The translations under genes were made by a program, and so were the position numbers. The notes under the pieces were generated by a model. It did no database searches. It was not told the origin of the DNA and was given only the letters and a program-made list of their open reading frames with translations. A DNA stretch of 64,000 bases from Flavobacterium sp. CF136 (lineage in GTDB: Bacteria; Bacteroidota; Bacteroidia; Flavobacteriales; Flavobacteriaceae), in assembly GCF_000282055.1 (NCBI RefSeq), contig NZ_AKJZ01000041.1:47164-111163 (forward strand), in the 5' to 3' direction. This document shows, piece by piece, positions 17,464 to 27,600 of this stretch (the stretch's first letter is position 1; each line of letters starts with the position of its first letter).

Positions 17464-18624
17464 TTATGTACAATCATTTTTGAATTTTTGTAATATATTC
17501 TCCAGCCTATTTATCAAATCATCATATGTAATAATGTCCATTACATTAGAATATTTACGCTTGATAATCTCAAAATCAAAAAGCTGCTCGTCACATAGAT
17601 TATCATTTCTTCCCAGGATTATCAGCCCTTTTGGGTTTGTTATTTTTATTCTCATGCCAGAAGGTATATCATGTTGATATTTTTGATTCAGAACCTGTTC
17701 ACCTTGTGCACCCCATTTATTTAAATGGAATAGATATTTCTCTACCTGCATTACGGTTCCCGATAATTCTTTCATCGGAGTGTAATTATCCCTGTAGGTT
17801 CTTTTTGTAACCACACAATTGTTGAAAGGCTTTTTTATTTCGATGACATCAACTGTGCCATTTGCGTCAATAAGCATCAAATCGAGAGAACGAGTGGTTG
17901 GTTTACTTGGATTGGTATAATAATCTTTAATTGCAACCTCTGAAAAACATTTAATGTATTTGGGATAAATTATTAGTATGATCTCAATAATTTGATTCTG
18001 CCAGTCTTTCTCGCTGAAGTTTTCACTATCAGCGAGCATCTTCTTTAATGCTGCTAATATAAATAAGTACTTTTCATATTCATAATTCCTAATTGATGAC
18101 AATGTATTTAGATTACCAATCTTGTTTCTTCTTTCAAGATACCTTTCAAATGCTTTGCCAGAGTCTTTAACACCATCCAAATATTGTGACAGAACATTTG
18201 TTACTCTGGAATTGACATAATGATTTTGTTCTGTTCGTGATGGGAAAGAATTAATAATATCGTTGAAAATATTTTCAGCTACAGCATTTTCCTTATCTCC
18301 GCCAATGATGATCTGCTGGCCGGCAAGTCTTTCGAATTTTAAAAGAACAGATATGTTGCTGTTTACAATAAAATGCTTAATTCTTATGTCGATAGATTTA
18401 TGAAACAATATGTCATTGTCGGCTGCTAAGACCCTTTTGTATATTTTATAATAGTCATTTTCTAATTCCCCTATAAGAAACTCCATACTGTCGCCGTCAG
18501 GACTGTCATCAGTAGGAATCATGTCTTGATTGGTAAGGTAAAATGTTTTTTTTATAATTAAATCTTCGTCCTTATTAAAATTTTCGTTAATCCATCTTAC
18601 CCCATCCTGAGGATAATACTCCAA
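17464..18624 (-). CDS. sduA: Shedu immune nuclease (DUF4263)
   Basis: A 386-residue protein. A variable N-terminal half (1-190) is followed by a PD-(D/E)xK nuclease domain. The domain contains WQNQIIEIILIIYPKYIKCF, the metal-binding Asp248 in TRSLDLMLIDANGTVDVIEI, Glu262 and Lys264 (EIKKP), Gln293 and a distal GRN motif, the arrangement expected of Shedu (SduA) anti-phage proteins. Shedu normally acts alone as a nuclease against phage DNA. Here it is the most downstream of four same-strand genes with gaps of 116-155 bp, so shared transcription is possible. Its 3' end converges on the AbiE toxin. Confidence 0.88.
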   Translation of the reverse strand: MEYYPQDGVRWINENFNKDEDLIIKKTFYLTNQDMIPTDDSPDGDSMEFLIGELENDYYKIYKRVLAADNDILFHKSIDIRIKHFIVNSNISVLLKFERLAGQQIIIGGDKENAVAENIFNDIINSFPSRTEQNHYVNSRVTNVLSQYLDGVKDSGKAFERYLERRNKIGNLNTLSSIRNYEYEKYLFILAALKKMLADSENFSEKDWQNQIIEIILIIYPKYIKCFSEVAIKDYYTNPSKPTTRSLDLMLIDANGTVDVIEIKKPFNNCVVTKRTYRDNYTPMKELSGTVMQVEKYLFHLNKWGAQGEQVLNQKYQHDIPSGMRIKITNPKGLIILGRNDNLCDEQLFDFEIIKRKYSNVMDIITYDDLINRLENILQKFKNDCT

Positions 18625-18739
18625 GTAGACCCGTTAGTTTTGCAAACTAATTATTAAGCTCATAGTTTTCTTTTAATTTTTCATAACTTCAAAAATAGTT
18701 AATACAGTCTTTTAAAGAAAAAACAGAAACTTTATATAA

Positions 18740-20380
18740 TTATGAATGATCTTTACCGCAATTATCAAACTTAAAAATCTCATTATAATCATATATTATT
18801 TTTAATGTAAGCCACCATACATATATACCATAATGTTCAATAATAAAAGGCGATAAATTTCCATGACTTAATTCATTTCTGAAATTAACACTACTGTTTT
18901 CAGTTAAAAAATCTTTTAACTCGTGAAAGACATCGTGCTGGGTACTTTCAATTAAAATGTCCAATATACCACCTAAGGTTTTATCGTGCTGGACTTCTTC
19001 ATCAATTTTAAATGATATTATATTTTTTGATTCTAAAATTTGTTTAAAACTGTTTTCCAACTGCGGAATCAGTAAGTGCGCTGCTGTTATAAAATCATTA
19101 TTGAAACCTGCAAAAATTCCATTTACAAAAATTGCTTTTCTATCGTGAAGGATGAATAGAGGATTTGAATTTTCTAACAGCATCCTGACATAGTTTTTAT
19201 CGATTTTTTTTTCTTCATCCATTCTCCATTTAGTTTCCCTGATAAATGCAATGACAGATTCTCTTATAAATCCCCTATCGAGTATTTGAAAATAAAGTTC
19301 TAATGTTGTTTTGCCAACAATTTTACCTCTATGGTCTTGTTTAACTGCACCGTCAAAAAACTGGGATAAAAAACTATTGTCAGCTATGTTTTTTTCGGCA
19401 TTATTTAAGAAAGATAAGGGAAATGATAATAAATTATTTAACCCTGATCTGAAATCGTAAGTTACTAGTATTGAAAGCCAAGATTTTGATTGGTCATTTA
19501 TAAAATTTTCAATTTGGTTATTGTGATCACTATAATGCTTTGCAACTGCAAGATGCATTTTTGCATGTTCTTTCTGCTCTGCGATAATTTTAGCGTGCAG
19601 CCTATTTTTAAAATCGTCTTCTCCATTTATGCTCTTTAACTCTCTAGAAGCATTTTTATAGTATGATAATATAGTTGGTGAAAAAGAGTTTGGTACTTTA
19701 TTCCTGCTGTGGTAATCACCATTTTTTTCGTAATTTCCTGCAAATTTAATTTTAGATTCAGTCACTGAAATTAATTTTATCTCCTTTAATGCAGATAGAA
19801 GATGATAAGCGCCGGTAAAGTCATCGGCAATTTGTAAAGTCTCAATCCGATCATTTAAAAAAGCATTAAAATCTTCCTGCACCTGTTTAGGGTTTAAGGA
19901 AAAAAGTTGAATTAATATTTCTTTTATTAAAAACGGCTGGCTGATATTTATGTCAAATATTGTATGCTTTGCAATTTCATATATATTTAAAAGCTCATTT
20001 TCTTTAAAGAGAGCTTTTGTTGCTCTCACAAGTTTTAGAGTATGTAATAAATAGTAGGGGTCATTATTAAAACGAAAAATATCCAGATAAAGAAATGCAG
20101 CTATAGGCAGATGCTCCTTTTTTTTGTTAGGAAACTTAAAAGCCAGGTATTCCCTCCATCTTGCACTTACTTCTTTGTTCTTAATATTAACTAAGGCGGA
20201 GGAATTGTCGAGCAGCTCATTTGATGCTGATTGAGAGTTATAGTTATTGATATTTTCGTAGCACAGCCGGATAAAAACATCTATAACATTTGAATCAGGA
20301 TGGTCTGATTTTAAATTGTATAACAATTGTTTTAGGGATGATCCATAGCAGTTATCTGCAATATCTTGTATCTTCTGCAT
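18740..20380 (-). CDS. Large helical protein with C-terminal HEPN motif (DUF4209-like)
   Basis: A 546-residue almost entirely helical protein. The C-terminus carries NFRNELSHGNLSPF, in which Arg501 and His506 make the R-x4-H motif of HEPN RNases, followed by a hydrophobic helix (IYVWWLTLKIIY). This matches the RN-x-x-x-HG signature I associate with DUF4209 proteins. The N-terminal 350 residues are of unknown fold and could be the sensor. HEPN RNases cleave RNA during abortive infection or toxin-antitoxin responses. It lies between a membrane protein (96 bp upstream) and Shedu (116 bp downstream) on the same strand. Confidence 0.65.
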   Translation of the reverse strand: MQKIQDIADNCYGSSLKQLLYNLKSDHPDSNVIDVFIRLCYENINNYNSQSASNELLDNSSALVNIKNKEVSARWREYLAFKFPNKKKEHLPIAAFLYLDIFRFNNDPYYLLHTLKLVRATKALFKENELLNIYEIAKHTIFDINISQPFLIKEILIQLFSLNPKQVQEDFNAFLNDRIETLQIADDFTGAYHLLSALKEIKLISVTESKIKFAGNYEKNGDYHSRNKVPNSFSPTILSYYKNASRELKSINGEDDFKNRLHAKIIAEQKEHAKMHLAVAKHYSDHNNQIENFINDQSKSWLSILVTYDFRSGLNNLLSFPLSFLNNAEKNIADNSFLSQFFDGAVKQDHRGKIVGKTTLELYFQILDRGFIRESVIAFIRETKWRMDEEKKIDKNYVRMLLENSNPLFILHDRKAIFVNGIFAGFNNDFITAAHLLIPQLENSFKQILESKNIISFKIDEEVQHDKTLGGILDILIESTQHDVFHELKDFLTENSSVNFRNELSHGNLSPFIIEHYGIYVWWLTLKIIYDYNEIFKFDNCGKDHS

Positions 20381-20475
20381 AATTATACTTATTTCTGATT
20401 CCGGCTGTAGTATTTAGAGAAATATATTTGGCAGCTAATTCTACTTAAAAAAGATAGCATTACAGGGTAATTAAA

Positions 20476-21090
20476 TCATTTCTGCATTATCAATAAACAG
20501 TATTTTTCGATCTCATCAATACATTTACCTACCTCTAATTCTATCTTATCATTTTCAAAAGAATTCCAAACAATACTTTCATACTTTTCCATTTCCTCCA
20601 AGTGTTTATCGAATTGCTCATCGGTAAAATTTTTGCGTCCCTGATCTTTCCAATAACGATTTCCCAATCTATTTGCTGCAAATAATATGTCACTTAAAAT
20701 TTTTGCCATTTGGTCAAACGGAGCATTTGCATCTTTTCCAAAAATTGCTATGAAACGGAACTTTAATGAAGCTAGTTTTAGAAATGGCTCTTTTTCTTTT
20801 TCATATCTTTCATAAAACACATAAGCTTCATCTAAAATTTCTGTTTCCTCAGGTTTTTCATTTTCCCTGCGTTTTCTGGTTTTACCTTCTCCAACATAAC
20901 TTGCAGGGTGCCTGATAATTGCAATTTTTTCCCTGCATTCATAAAATAGGGAAAGTACTTCTTCGGCTAGCTCATATTTTCGCTTCCATTTAGTTTCTCT
21001 TCTCCAGGAAGTTATGCCGTATATTGCGGTTACGGATGCTACAACCACACTGATACATTGAATGAGATTAAATATAAAATTTTCGTTCAT
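20476..21090 (-). CDS. Membrane-anchored helical protein of unknown function
   Basis: A 204-residue protein with one clear N-terminal membrane segment (residues 7-27, LIQCISVVVASVTAIYGITS) followed at once by basic residues (WRRETKWKRKYEL), so the remaining 175 residues should be cytoplasmic. That part is highly charged and helical (YVFYERYEKEKEPFLKLASL). No enzymatic motif is visible. Its position within a defence island, between a nuclease-like gene and a HEPN gene on the same strand, suggests a membrane anchor or effector of a multi-gene system, but this is inference. Confidence 0.6.
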   Translation of the reverse strand: MNENFIFNLIQCISVVVASVTAIYGITSWRRETKWKRKYELAEEVLSLFYECREKIAIIRHPASYVGEGKTRKRRENEKPEETEILDEAYVFYERYEKEKEPFLKLASLKFRFIAIFGKDANAPFDQMAKILSDILFAANRLGNRYWKDQGRKNFTDEQFDKHLEEMEKYESIVWNSFENDKIELEVGKCIDEIEKYCLLIMQK

Positions 21091-21244
21091 AATTTCTTTT
21101 ACTAACTTTTGTTTTTATGGTCAATGCTTGCCTGTAAAAAAAAACCGAATCTGTTGATTTTTGGCTTGATACAGGTTTCCAATTAAATTTTAATTGTCAG
21201 AATCTTTCTCTTACTGTTAATTTTAAATAAGGAAATAGAAGATA

Positions 21245-22990
21245 TTAATCAAAAATTTTAAACCCTTTATTTTCAATATCCCTAGGTGCTTTTCGCAGCC
21301 CCATTTTATCAACTTTATCGTCCAGATAGGCTGCAAATGGCAGAAAGCTATTTTGTAAAGCTTGATTTTGGTAGTGCTGGCTGGTAAAAAGCCTGCCTAG
21401 TCCGTTGTAGCCAACATAATCAGTCTGATAGTCCGTTAAACAATTTTCCAGTTCAATAATTCTGTCCGCAAAAACATCTTTGTTAAAAATTAGTGTGTCG
21501 ATATCGATAATAACCAAAGGCCTTACATTTGATACATTTAAGCCTTCATTTTTTAAAATCTGCAGTTCCTCCTGAAACCAAAAGTTTATAAATTTATTAA
21601 GCCCTACTGTATTGAACATTCTGTAATGTAATACTAAAACGGGAGAAATTATTACATCTTCAGCTGAATAATCAGTATCAAAACCCAATTTTAAGGTAAG
21701 TGTTTTTCTAACGTTGCTTATGAGTTGCATCACCGCTTTACCCGTACCATCTTCTTTTTTATACAGCTTTTCACTTAGTGCATGCTGTATTTCCAAGAAA
21801 TCCATCGACTCCTTAATTTGAGCATTCAGCATGATGTCTTTAGATTCAAATAAAATTATTTTATTATTGTTTCTAACATAATAATCTGGTGCTCCATCAA
21901 AATGGGGGTCTAGCTCTTCACCAGTTTTTTGTACAAACCTCTCTCCAAAAATTTCCTTCAAAACAGTATTTAGAACAAATTTCTCCGAAAACTCAAATGT
22001 TTTCAATCCGTAAAGATCCTTTGGTTTTTGCTGCTTTGTCAGTTTATCGTTAATTTCCTTGAATTTCCAATATAGTCCATTGTAAACCAATTCCATGGCA
22101 AATAAGGGACTTATGATTCTAAAGGTTCTTTCTGATACTCGGTAAATGGGAGTTGCTCTAATATTTTTAAAATCGAAATCCTCTAATACTCCAACGTTGT
22201 CGATTGCGAGCTTATTGAGAAACTCGATATCCTTCTCAGCAGCTGAGCCGTCAAGCACTATATCTGTGTGCGCCTCTTTATCTTTTTTTATGATACTTGA
22301 TGTCAGCGGCAGGATTCTCTTTAGATATTCTTTATAATCTTCCACATCAAAATATTTGTAAAATTCTTGTAGAAGTGTTTTGCAATCTTCCCTCTTGTGC
22401 AGAAAATCAAAAAACATTAATGCTCTTAGGAATTGGGTAACAAAAAGCTTATCTATATCGTAATTTGTAAGGTCGAAATTATGCAACTGCAGGAAAAGCA
22501 GTATTGCTGTTGCTTTTTTATGAAGAGGTAAAAGATTATCAATTTGGTGAATTGTAGCGTCCCTTACTTTTGTCAACTGTTCATTTAATAAAAGATAAGC
22601 TTTAAAAATATCTATTTCTATCTGCTGCTCAGATTTATTGTGGCCGCCTGCTGTACCATCTGTATTAAAAGCAAATTCAAAAAATTTGAGGCTGCTGACA
22701 ACATATGGAATTTCTGCATTTTCGAGCGTATGGCCATTCTGTTCAAGGTAAGCCATTATATTTTGGGAAGCGATCTGCATTATTTCAGAGTTCTGAGGGG
22801 AAAAAAACATCTGCATAAAAGCAATAGGATCTGAATATTGCGATCCTCGATGATTGAATCCAAGAAAAAACGACCCAATTTTCATTAATGTTTTCCTGTC
22901 TATACCCAGCAAATATTCGTGCAACTGTTTAGGATTTTCGTTTGGAAATACTTCCGAAAAACTTAAAACCAATTTCATAGAAAATTTCAT
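21245..22990 (-). CDS. Uncharacterised protein with PD-(D/E)xK nuclease-like motif
   Basis: A 581-residue protein. Residues 1-320 are helical and unrecognised. Residues 327-390 contain a helix with Glu336 (FEFSEKFVLNTVLKEIFGER) and then DPHFDGAPDYYVRNNNKIIL followed by FESKD. Asp369 with Glu382-x-Lys384 forms the PD-(D/E)xK pattern with the expected helix-strand-strand order. The C-terminal 180 residues have a strand-rich section (VRPLVIIDIDTLIF). It is probably a nuclease of a phage-defence or restriction-like function. It is the first gene of a four-gene minus-strand run and is divergent from the Mrr-STAND gene. Confidence 0.6.
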   Translation of the reverse strand: MKFSMKLVLSFSEVFPNENPKQLHEYLLGIDRKTLMKIGSFFLGFNHRGSQYSDPIAFMQMFFSPQNSEIMQIASQNIMAYLEQNGHTLENAEIPYVVSSLKFFEFAFNTDGTAGGHNKSEQQIEIDIFKAYLLLNEQLTKVRDATIHQIDNLLPLHKKATAILLFLQLHNFDLTNYDIDKLFVTQFLRALMFFDFLHKREDCKTLLQEFYKYFDVEDYKEYLKRILPLTSSIIKKDKEAHTDIVLDGSAAEKDIEFLNKLAIDNVGVLEDFDFKNIRATPIYRVSERTFRIISPLFAMELVYNGLYWKFKEINDKLTKQQKPKDLYGLKTFEFSEKFVLNTVLKEIFGERFVQKTGEELDPHFDGAPDYYVRNNNKIILFESKDIMLNAQIKESMDFLEIQHALSEKLYKKEDGTGKAVMQLISNVRKTLTLKLGFDTDYSAEDVIISPVLVLHYRMFNTVGLNKFINFWFQEELQILKNEGLNVSNVRPLVIIDIDTLIFNKDVFADRIIELENCLTDYQTDYVGYNGLGRLFTSQHYQNQALQNSFLPFAAYLDDKVDKMGLRKAPRDIENKGFKIFD

Positions 22991-23420
22991 AATTTACTTT
23001 TATTATTGCAATAGTAATATTACATAAATTCATGGAAATAAGAATTAAATTTTGATACTGATTTTATCATTTTTATTTTAGAAAGGAAAAAAAAGTATAC
23101 TCAAAATTTTATTTATAATCAAGAATCTAAACCTCATTGCTTGCAATCAGATTTATATACTGCTTATTAATATAAATAAAATATATTACTCATTGAATAA
23201 TTTCGAATATAAAACGAAATAAAAATAAATCTATATTTACCAAAGAAGACTATTTTGATTTTTAGGAATAATCAGCTGTTAGTTATTATTATGTTTCATA
23301 AATGCGTAACAGCAATTTTAGTATTATCTGCTGAATTCAAAAAATTAAATTAAAATGCATTTAACAATGAGTTAAGTAAATGATACTTTAGAAATTTACT
23401 GATTATAATATTGTTTTCCT
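22991..23420. other. AT-rich divergent intergenic region
   Basis: These 430 bp separate two divergent defence genes and must contain both promoters. The sequence is extremely AT-rich with no open frame of note, no RNA-gene signature and no strong inverted repeat that I could find. Confidence 0.5.
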
Positions 23421-24608
23421 ATGAGCTGGCACAATTACGTAATAAAGAATACAAATATTGAAGGTGCCCGAGCTTCCTTTGAAGCAGACTGTGGTACCTT
23501 ATTCAGAACAATGTTTCCTGAAAATGATGTCCGACGTGTTGAAGTAAAACGAGGAGATGGAGGGGTTGATATTTTCATTGGTAATATTGGAGTGGAACCA
23601 ATCACTGTGATACAATGCAAATTCTTTTTGAATGATTTTGGAAATGCACAACATCAGCAAATCTCCAAATCCTTTAAAACTGCGATAGAATCTACCGAAT
23701 ACAAATGCAAAGAATGGATTTTGTGTATTCCTGGAATACTGGATTTGAAACAAAATTTGTGGTGGAGCAATTGGGTTGAAAACCAAATAACATTATATAA
23801 TTTAAAAAAAGGTTCGATTAAACTGAAAGATGGAGAGATATTAATCGATTTATTTAAAAAGTATAATTTGTTCAATCAGGTTTTTAAGATTGAAGAAATG
23901 CTGCAGCTGGAAAAAATTGACGATAAGTTCGATTTACTTTCAAATGGGAACCAGCTGACTTTTGAACAGGCTGAATTTGAGATAAAAAAAGGATCATATT
24001 ATCTTGAAAATGTTTCTAATTTTTTTGGGGACAATATGACTACACATTTGGAACGAGAAGAAACGATTAAAATCTATGATTGGGTAAAAAGAGATCTGGT
24101 AGTTAACGAAAAGAACGTTTTTATTGTTGAGGCTGAAAAGGGCTATGGAAAAACAGTAATCTTAAAAGATTTGTTATTAAAACTGAATGAAGAGAAGATT
24201 GATGCCTTAGGTATAAAAGCTGATAAATATTACGCTTCGGACAGACCGGGTCTTGAACGAATAATTTTTCAGAAAGAAAATATTCATATTGAGGATATTG
24301 CCAGACTTTATAATGAGAAAGGAAAATTACTGGTAATTATTGTGGATCAATTAGATGCATTATCTCAATCACTTTCTTCAAATAGAGAATATCTCCAGAC
24401 GTACAGCAGGCTGATTGCCGATTTATCTTATTTTAACAACGTACGTATTATTATTTCTACGCGATCATTTGATTTAAATTATGATGCTGAGATCAGCTTG
24501 TATAAAAAGGCTGAATATTCTAAACTAAAAATATCATTGATCAGTAAGGAAAAAGTGAAAGAAATATTAGCTAAATATCAAATTCATAATCCTTCTGAAA
24601 AGTTATAA
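23421..24608 (+). CDS. Mrr-like nuclease + STAND NTPase, N-terminal fragment (Avs-like; frameshifted)
   Basis: 395 codons up to a TAA at 24606. Residues 15-90 are a restriction-endonuclease-like domain: Glu21, Asp50 (RGDGGVDIFIG) and Gln65-x-Lys67 (VIQCKFF) fit the Mrr PD-(D/E)xK core. Residues 205-390 are a P-loop NTPase with Walker A AEKGYGKT (238-245), Walker B LLVIIVDQLD (303-312) and a sensor strand VRIIISTRSFD (341-351), as in STAND ATPases. The order nuclease-STAND-repeats is that of Avs anti-phage sensors. The frame stops mid-domain but continues in the -1 frame from 24599, so this is the first part of a single gene of roughly 1470 codons. Confidence 0.8.
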   Translation: MSWHNYVIKNTNIEGARASFEADCGTLFRTMFPENDVRRVEVKRGDGGVDIFIGNIGVEPITVIQCKFFLNDFGNAQHQQISKSFKTAIESTEYKCKEWILCIPGILDLKQNLWWSNWVENQITLYNLKKGSIKLKDGEILIDLFKKYNLFNQVFKIEEMLQLEKIDDKFDLLSNGNQLTFEQAEFEIKKGSYYLENVSNFFGDNMTTHLEREETIKIYDWVKRDLVVNEKNVFIVEAEKGYGKTVILKDLLLKLNEEKIDALGIKADKYYASDRPGLERIIFQKENIHIEDIARLYNEKGKLLVIIVDQLDALSQSLSSNREYLQTYSRLIADLSYFNNVRIIISTRSFDLNYDAEISLYKKAEYSKLKISLISKEKVKEILAKYQIHNPSEKL

Positions 24609-24664
24609 TACCTAACCATTTAGATATTTTCTGCAGAATTCCCGATAAAAAAGACCGTGATACA

Positions 24665-27600
24665 TTGTCATCATTAAAGGATTTATTTGACGCACTATGG
24701 GATCAGCTTATAAATAGTAAGAAAGAATTGAATCTGAAACAGATACTATATCAAATTTCAAATAAAATGTATGAGCAGCAGCAAATTATTACAATTAATT
24801 TATTTGATGGTTCGACAAGAGAGCTCAGTTATCTTAAAAGCAATAGTTTATTAATTGAAAGTGATAGGGAACTTCAATTTTTTCATCAAACTTTTTATGA
24901 TTATACATTTTCCAGACAGTTTGTTGAGAGTAAAAAATCTTTGGAAAAGTATATTAAAGAAAATTCACAAAGTCTTTATGTAAGATCTGTTATTAAGATG
25001 GTAATTGAATATTACCGTGAATATGACCATAAAGAATATATTAGATTATTAAGAGTGCTTGTCACATCTGCCTCCTATAGGTTTCACTTAAAAACACTTG
25101 TAATTTCCAGTTTTGCGACGATAAAAAAACCTACAGCGGATGAAATGAATATAGCTTCCAAATATATTCTTCCAAATTTTAATTATGCGCAACTATTTAT
25201 AAGTGAAGTTCACTCTTCTGGATGGTTTAATTTTTTGCTAGATAAAGATGTTCCTTCGAACTATTTTCTATATTCAGAAAAATGGTATCACAGGCTATAT
25301 AAAAAATTGGTTTTAAAAAAGATTATTAGTGTTGATTATTGGCCAGACTACAACTATAAAAAACAAAGTACCGATAGAGTAACTTTAAACTTACGATTGT
25401 TTGTTAGTAATTCAAAAGATAATATTGAGGCTATATTAAATTATCTGATAAAAATTCCAGAATTCGAAGGTAAACAGAATTTTATGGAGCACTTTTTAAC
25501 AGATATAGACCACTGGGATAACCCAAAACTGCTGCCGTTGTTTGATATTTATTTAGCCCCTGAAGATTCAGATACAGTAAAAGATAACTTTTGGTTTTAT
25601 CATACCCTGGAAAAGATTATTGTGCATGATCCCATTTTTGTTTTCAATAAAATTAAGAAAATTATACTTCGCGATTTTGATGAAGACGGGATGTTTGCTG
25701 ATTTCAGTCATGATCAGGTGACGCTTTTTGAAAAGATTAATGAAATTCATCCAGATAAATCTTTTGATTTTTTCTTTGAAATTTACAATAGTGTAGCTGA
25801 GGAAACCAGATTCGCAGGGAGCTATGAGGAAGTAGGAAGTGTATTATATGACAGCTATACATTTTCCTCCGATATAGAAGATGCAGAGAATGAGCGTGCA
25901 GATTTTTTTTTACAGAAAGTTCTAGTAAATTATATTAAATCAAAGGTAAAGGACTACCCATTCTTTATTACTTTTTTCAATAAATATAAAAATTCAGATT
26001 CGGTCAGTATACTGAAAATATTGATTCTTGGACTTTTAGAATATACAGAGCTGTATAAAAAGGAAATACTTGACTTGATCAAAATCATTTATTTAAAAAA
26101 TGGTTTTAGTGCATCAGATGATAAATTTCAATTCTATTTGAGAAATCTTATAAGTAAGAGCATTTCGATGTACGATAGTTACGATAAAGAAAAAATAGTA
26201 GAAATATTATTATCTGTTAAGGACCCGCATGAGATGTATTCTTTTTCTGGGAAAGAATCACGAAATGAATTTGGCAGTTACTATGGTAAAAAGAAATATT
26301 TATTTTTAGATATACTTCCTAAAACCGAGAGAAACAGTTTTCCGGTCCTAAAAAAAACTCATATGGAACTGCAGAGAAGATTTCCGGACCTGCAAATTAG
26401 GGAGTTTAGAAATAATCGCGTCAGATGGTCAGTGGTAGGTGCTCCTTTACCATCCAAAGCCTATGACAATATGAAGATGCAGGATTGGAAAAAGACAATT
26501 TTGAAATACGGTGACACGTATATTCGTAAAAGAAATTCACACTCATCCGAGGGCGGTAAAACAGAACACTGCAGAGCATTTGGAGACGCTGTAACTTCTA
26601 ATCCTGAAAAATTTTATCCATTTCTTGCTGAATTGTTAAAGGATAATAATGTGTCTGCAGATTATCTGGCTTCGGGTATTGAGGCCCTAATTAAATCTAA
26701 TTTTGACACTGAAATGCTGCATACTCTATATAAGCAGCATATCAGTAGAAAGCTTGATTCCGTTAATTCTCTGCACGCTGTTAGGAATATTGATTATTTT
26801 ATAAATCATAAAAGTGTCGATGCAGAGATTATGACATTTTTATGTGAATTACTATTAAGTGTTACTGAATCTAATATGATTAAAAATTCAAAAGATCTCC
26901 TTAATGCCAGTTTAAATTCTTTGAGAGGTGCCGCAGCACACAGAATAATTAAGTGCAGTTATGATTATTCATTACAGGAGCAGATTTTCTCTACATTAGA
27001 ACAGATTACAGAGGATCCTGATGATTCAGTGATAGCTGCGATACTATACAATTTAGCTTATTTGAATAATTTTAATTTAGAAAGATCCTTTAAAATATTC
27101 TTAAAGCTTATTGATACTGATAATTTAGAAATTCTTAAAAATGCATTTAGGCCTGCATCATATTTTAGAAATAAATATTATGAAGAAATGAAACCCTTTT
27201 TTAATAAAATTATTGAAAATGAAGAACTGCATAAAGATGGAGGTATTCTAATAGCTTTAAACTGGTTTTCAGGATTTGATAAAGATAAAATTTGTTTCAA
27301 TAAGTTTATGTCAAAGAGCAGTACAGCAAAATTAGAAATATTAAGGACAGCGGAGGCTAACATTTTTACTGACGGCCAAATTGATGTAAAATGCCTGGAT
27401 GTTTTTTTCCATTTTTTAGAAGGAGATAAAGAATTTTCCAGTGCTTATGCAGGATTTGTTCTACGGAAATTTAAAAGGTCAAATTTTAAAGTATTATTGC
27501 CATTTATGAAAAAATATGCACAATCAGAAGTGTATAATAATGAGCCGCGATATTTTTTACAATATCTTTTAAAGTGTTCAAAAGACTATCCCATTGAATG

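Noticed and set aside
24590..24610. Programmed -1 frameshift site in the Mrr-STAND gene
   Set aside because: GAAAAGTTATAA lacks an X-XXY-YYZ heptamer in phase, so a mutation or sequencing error is more likely.
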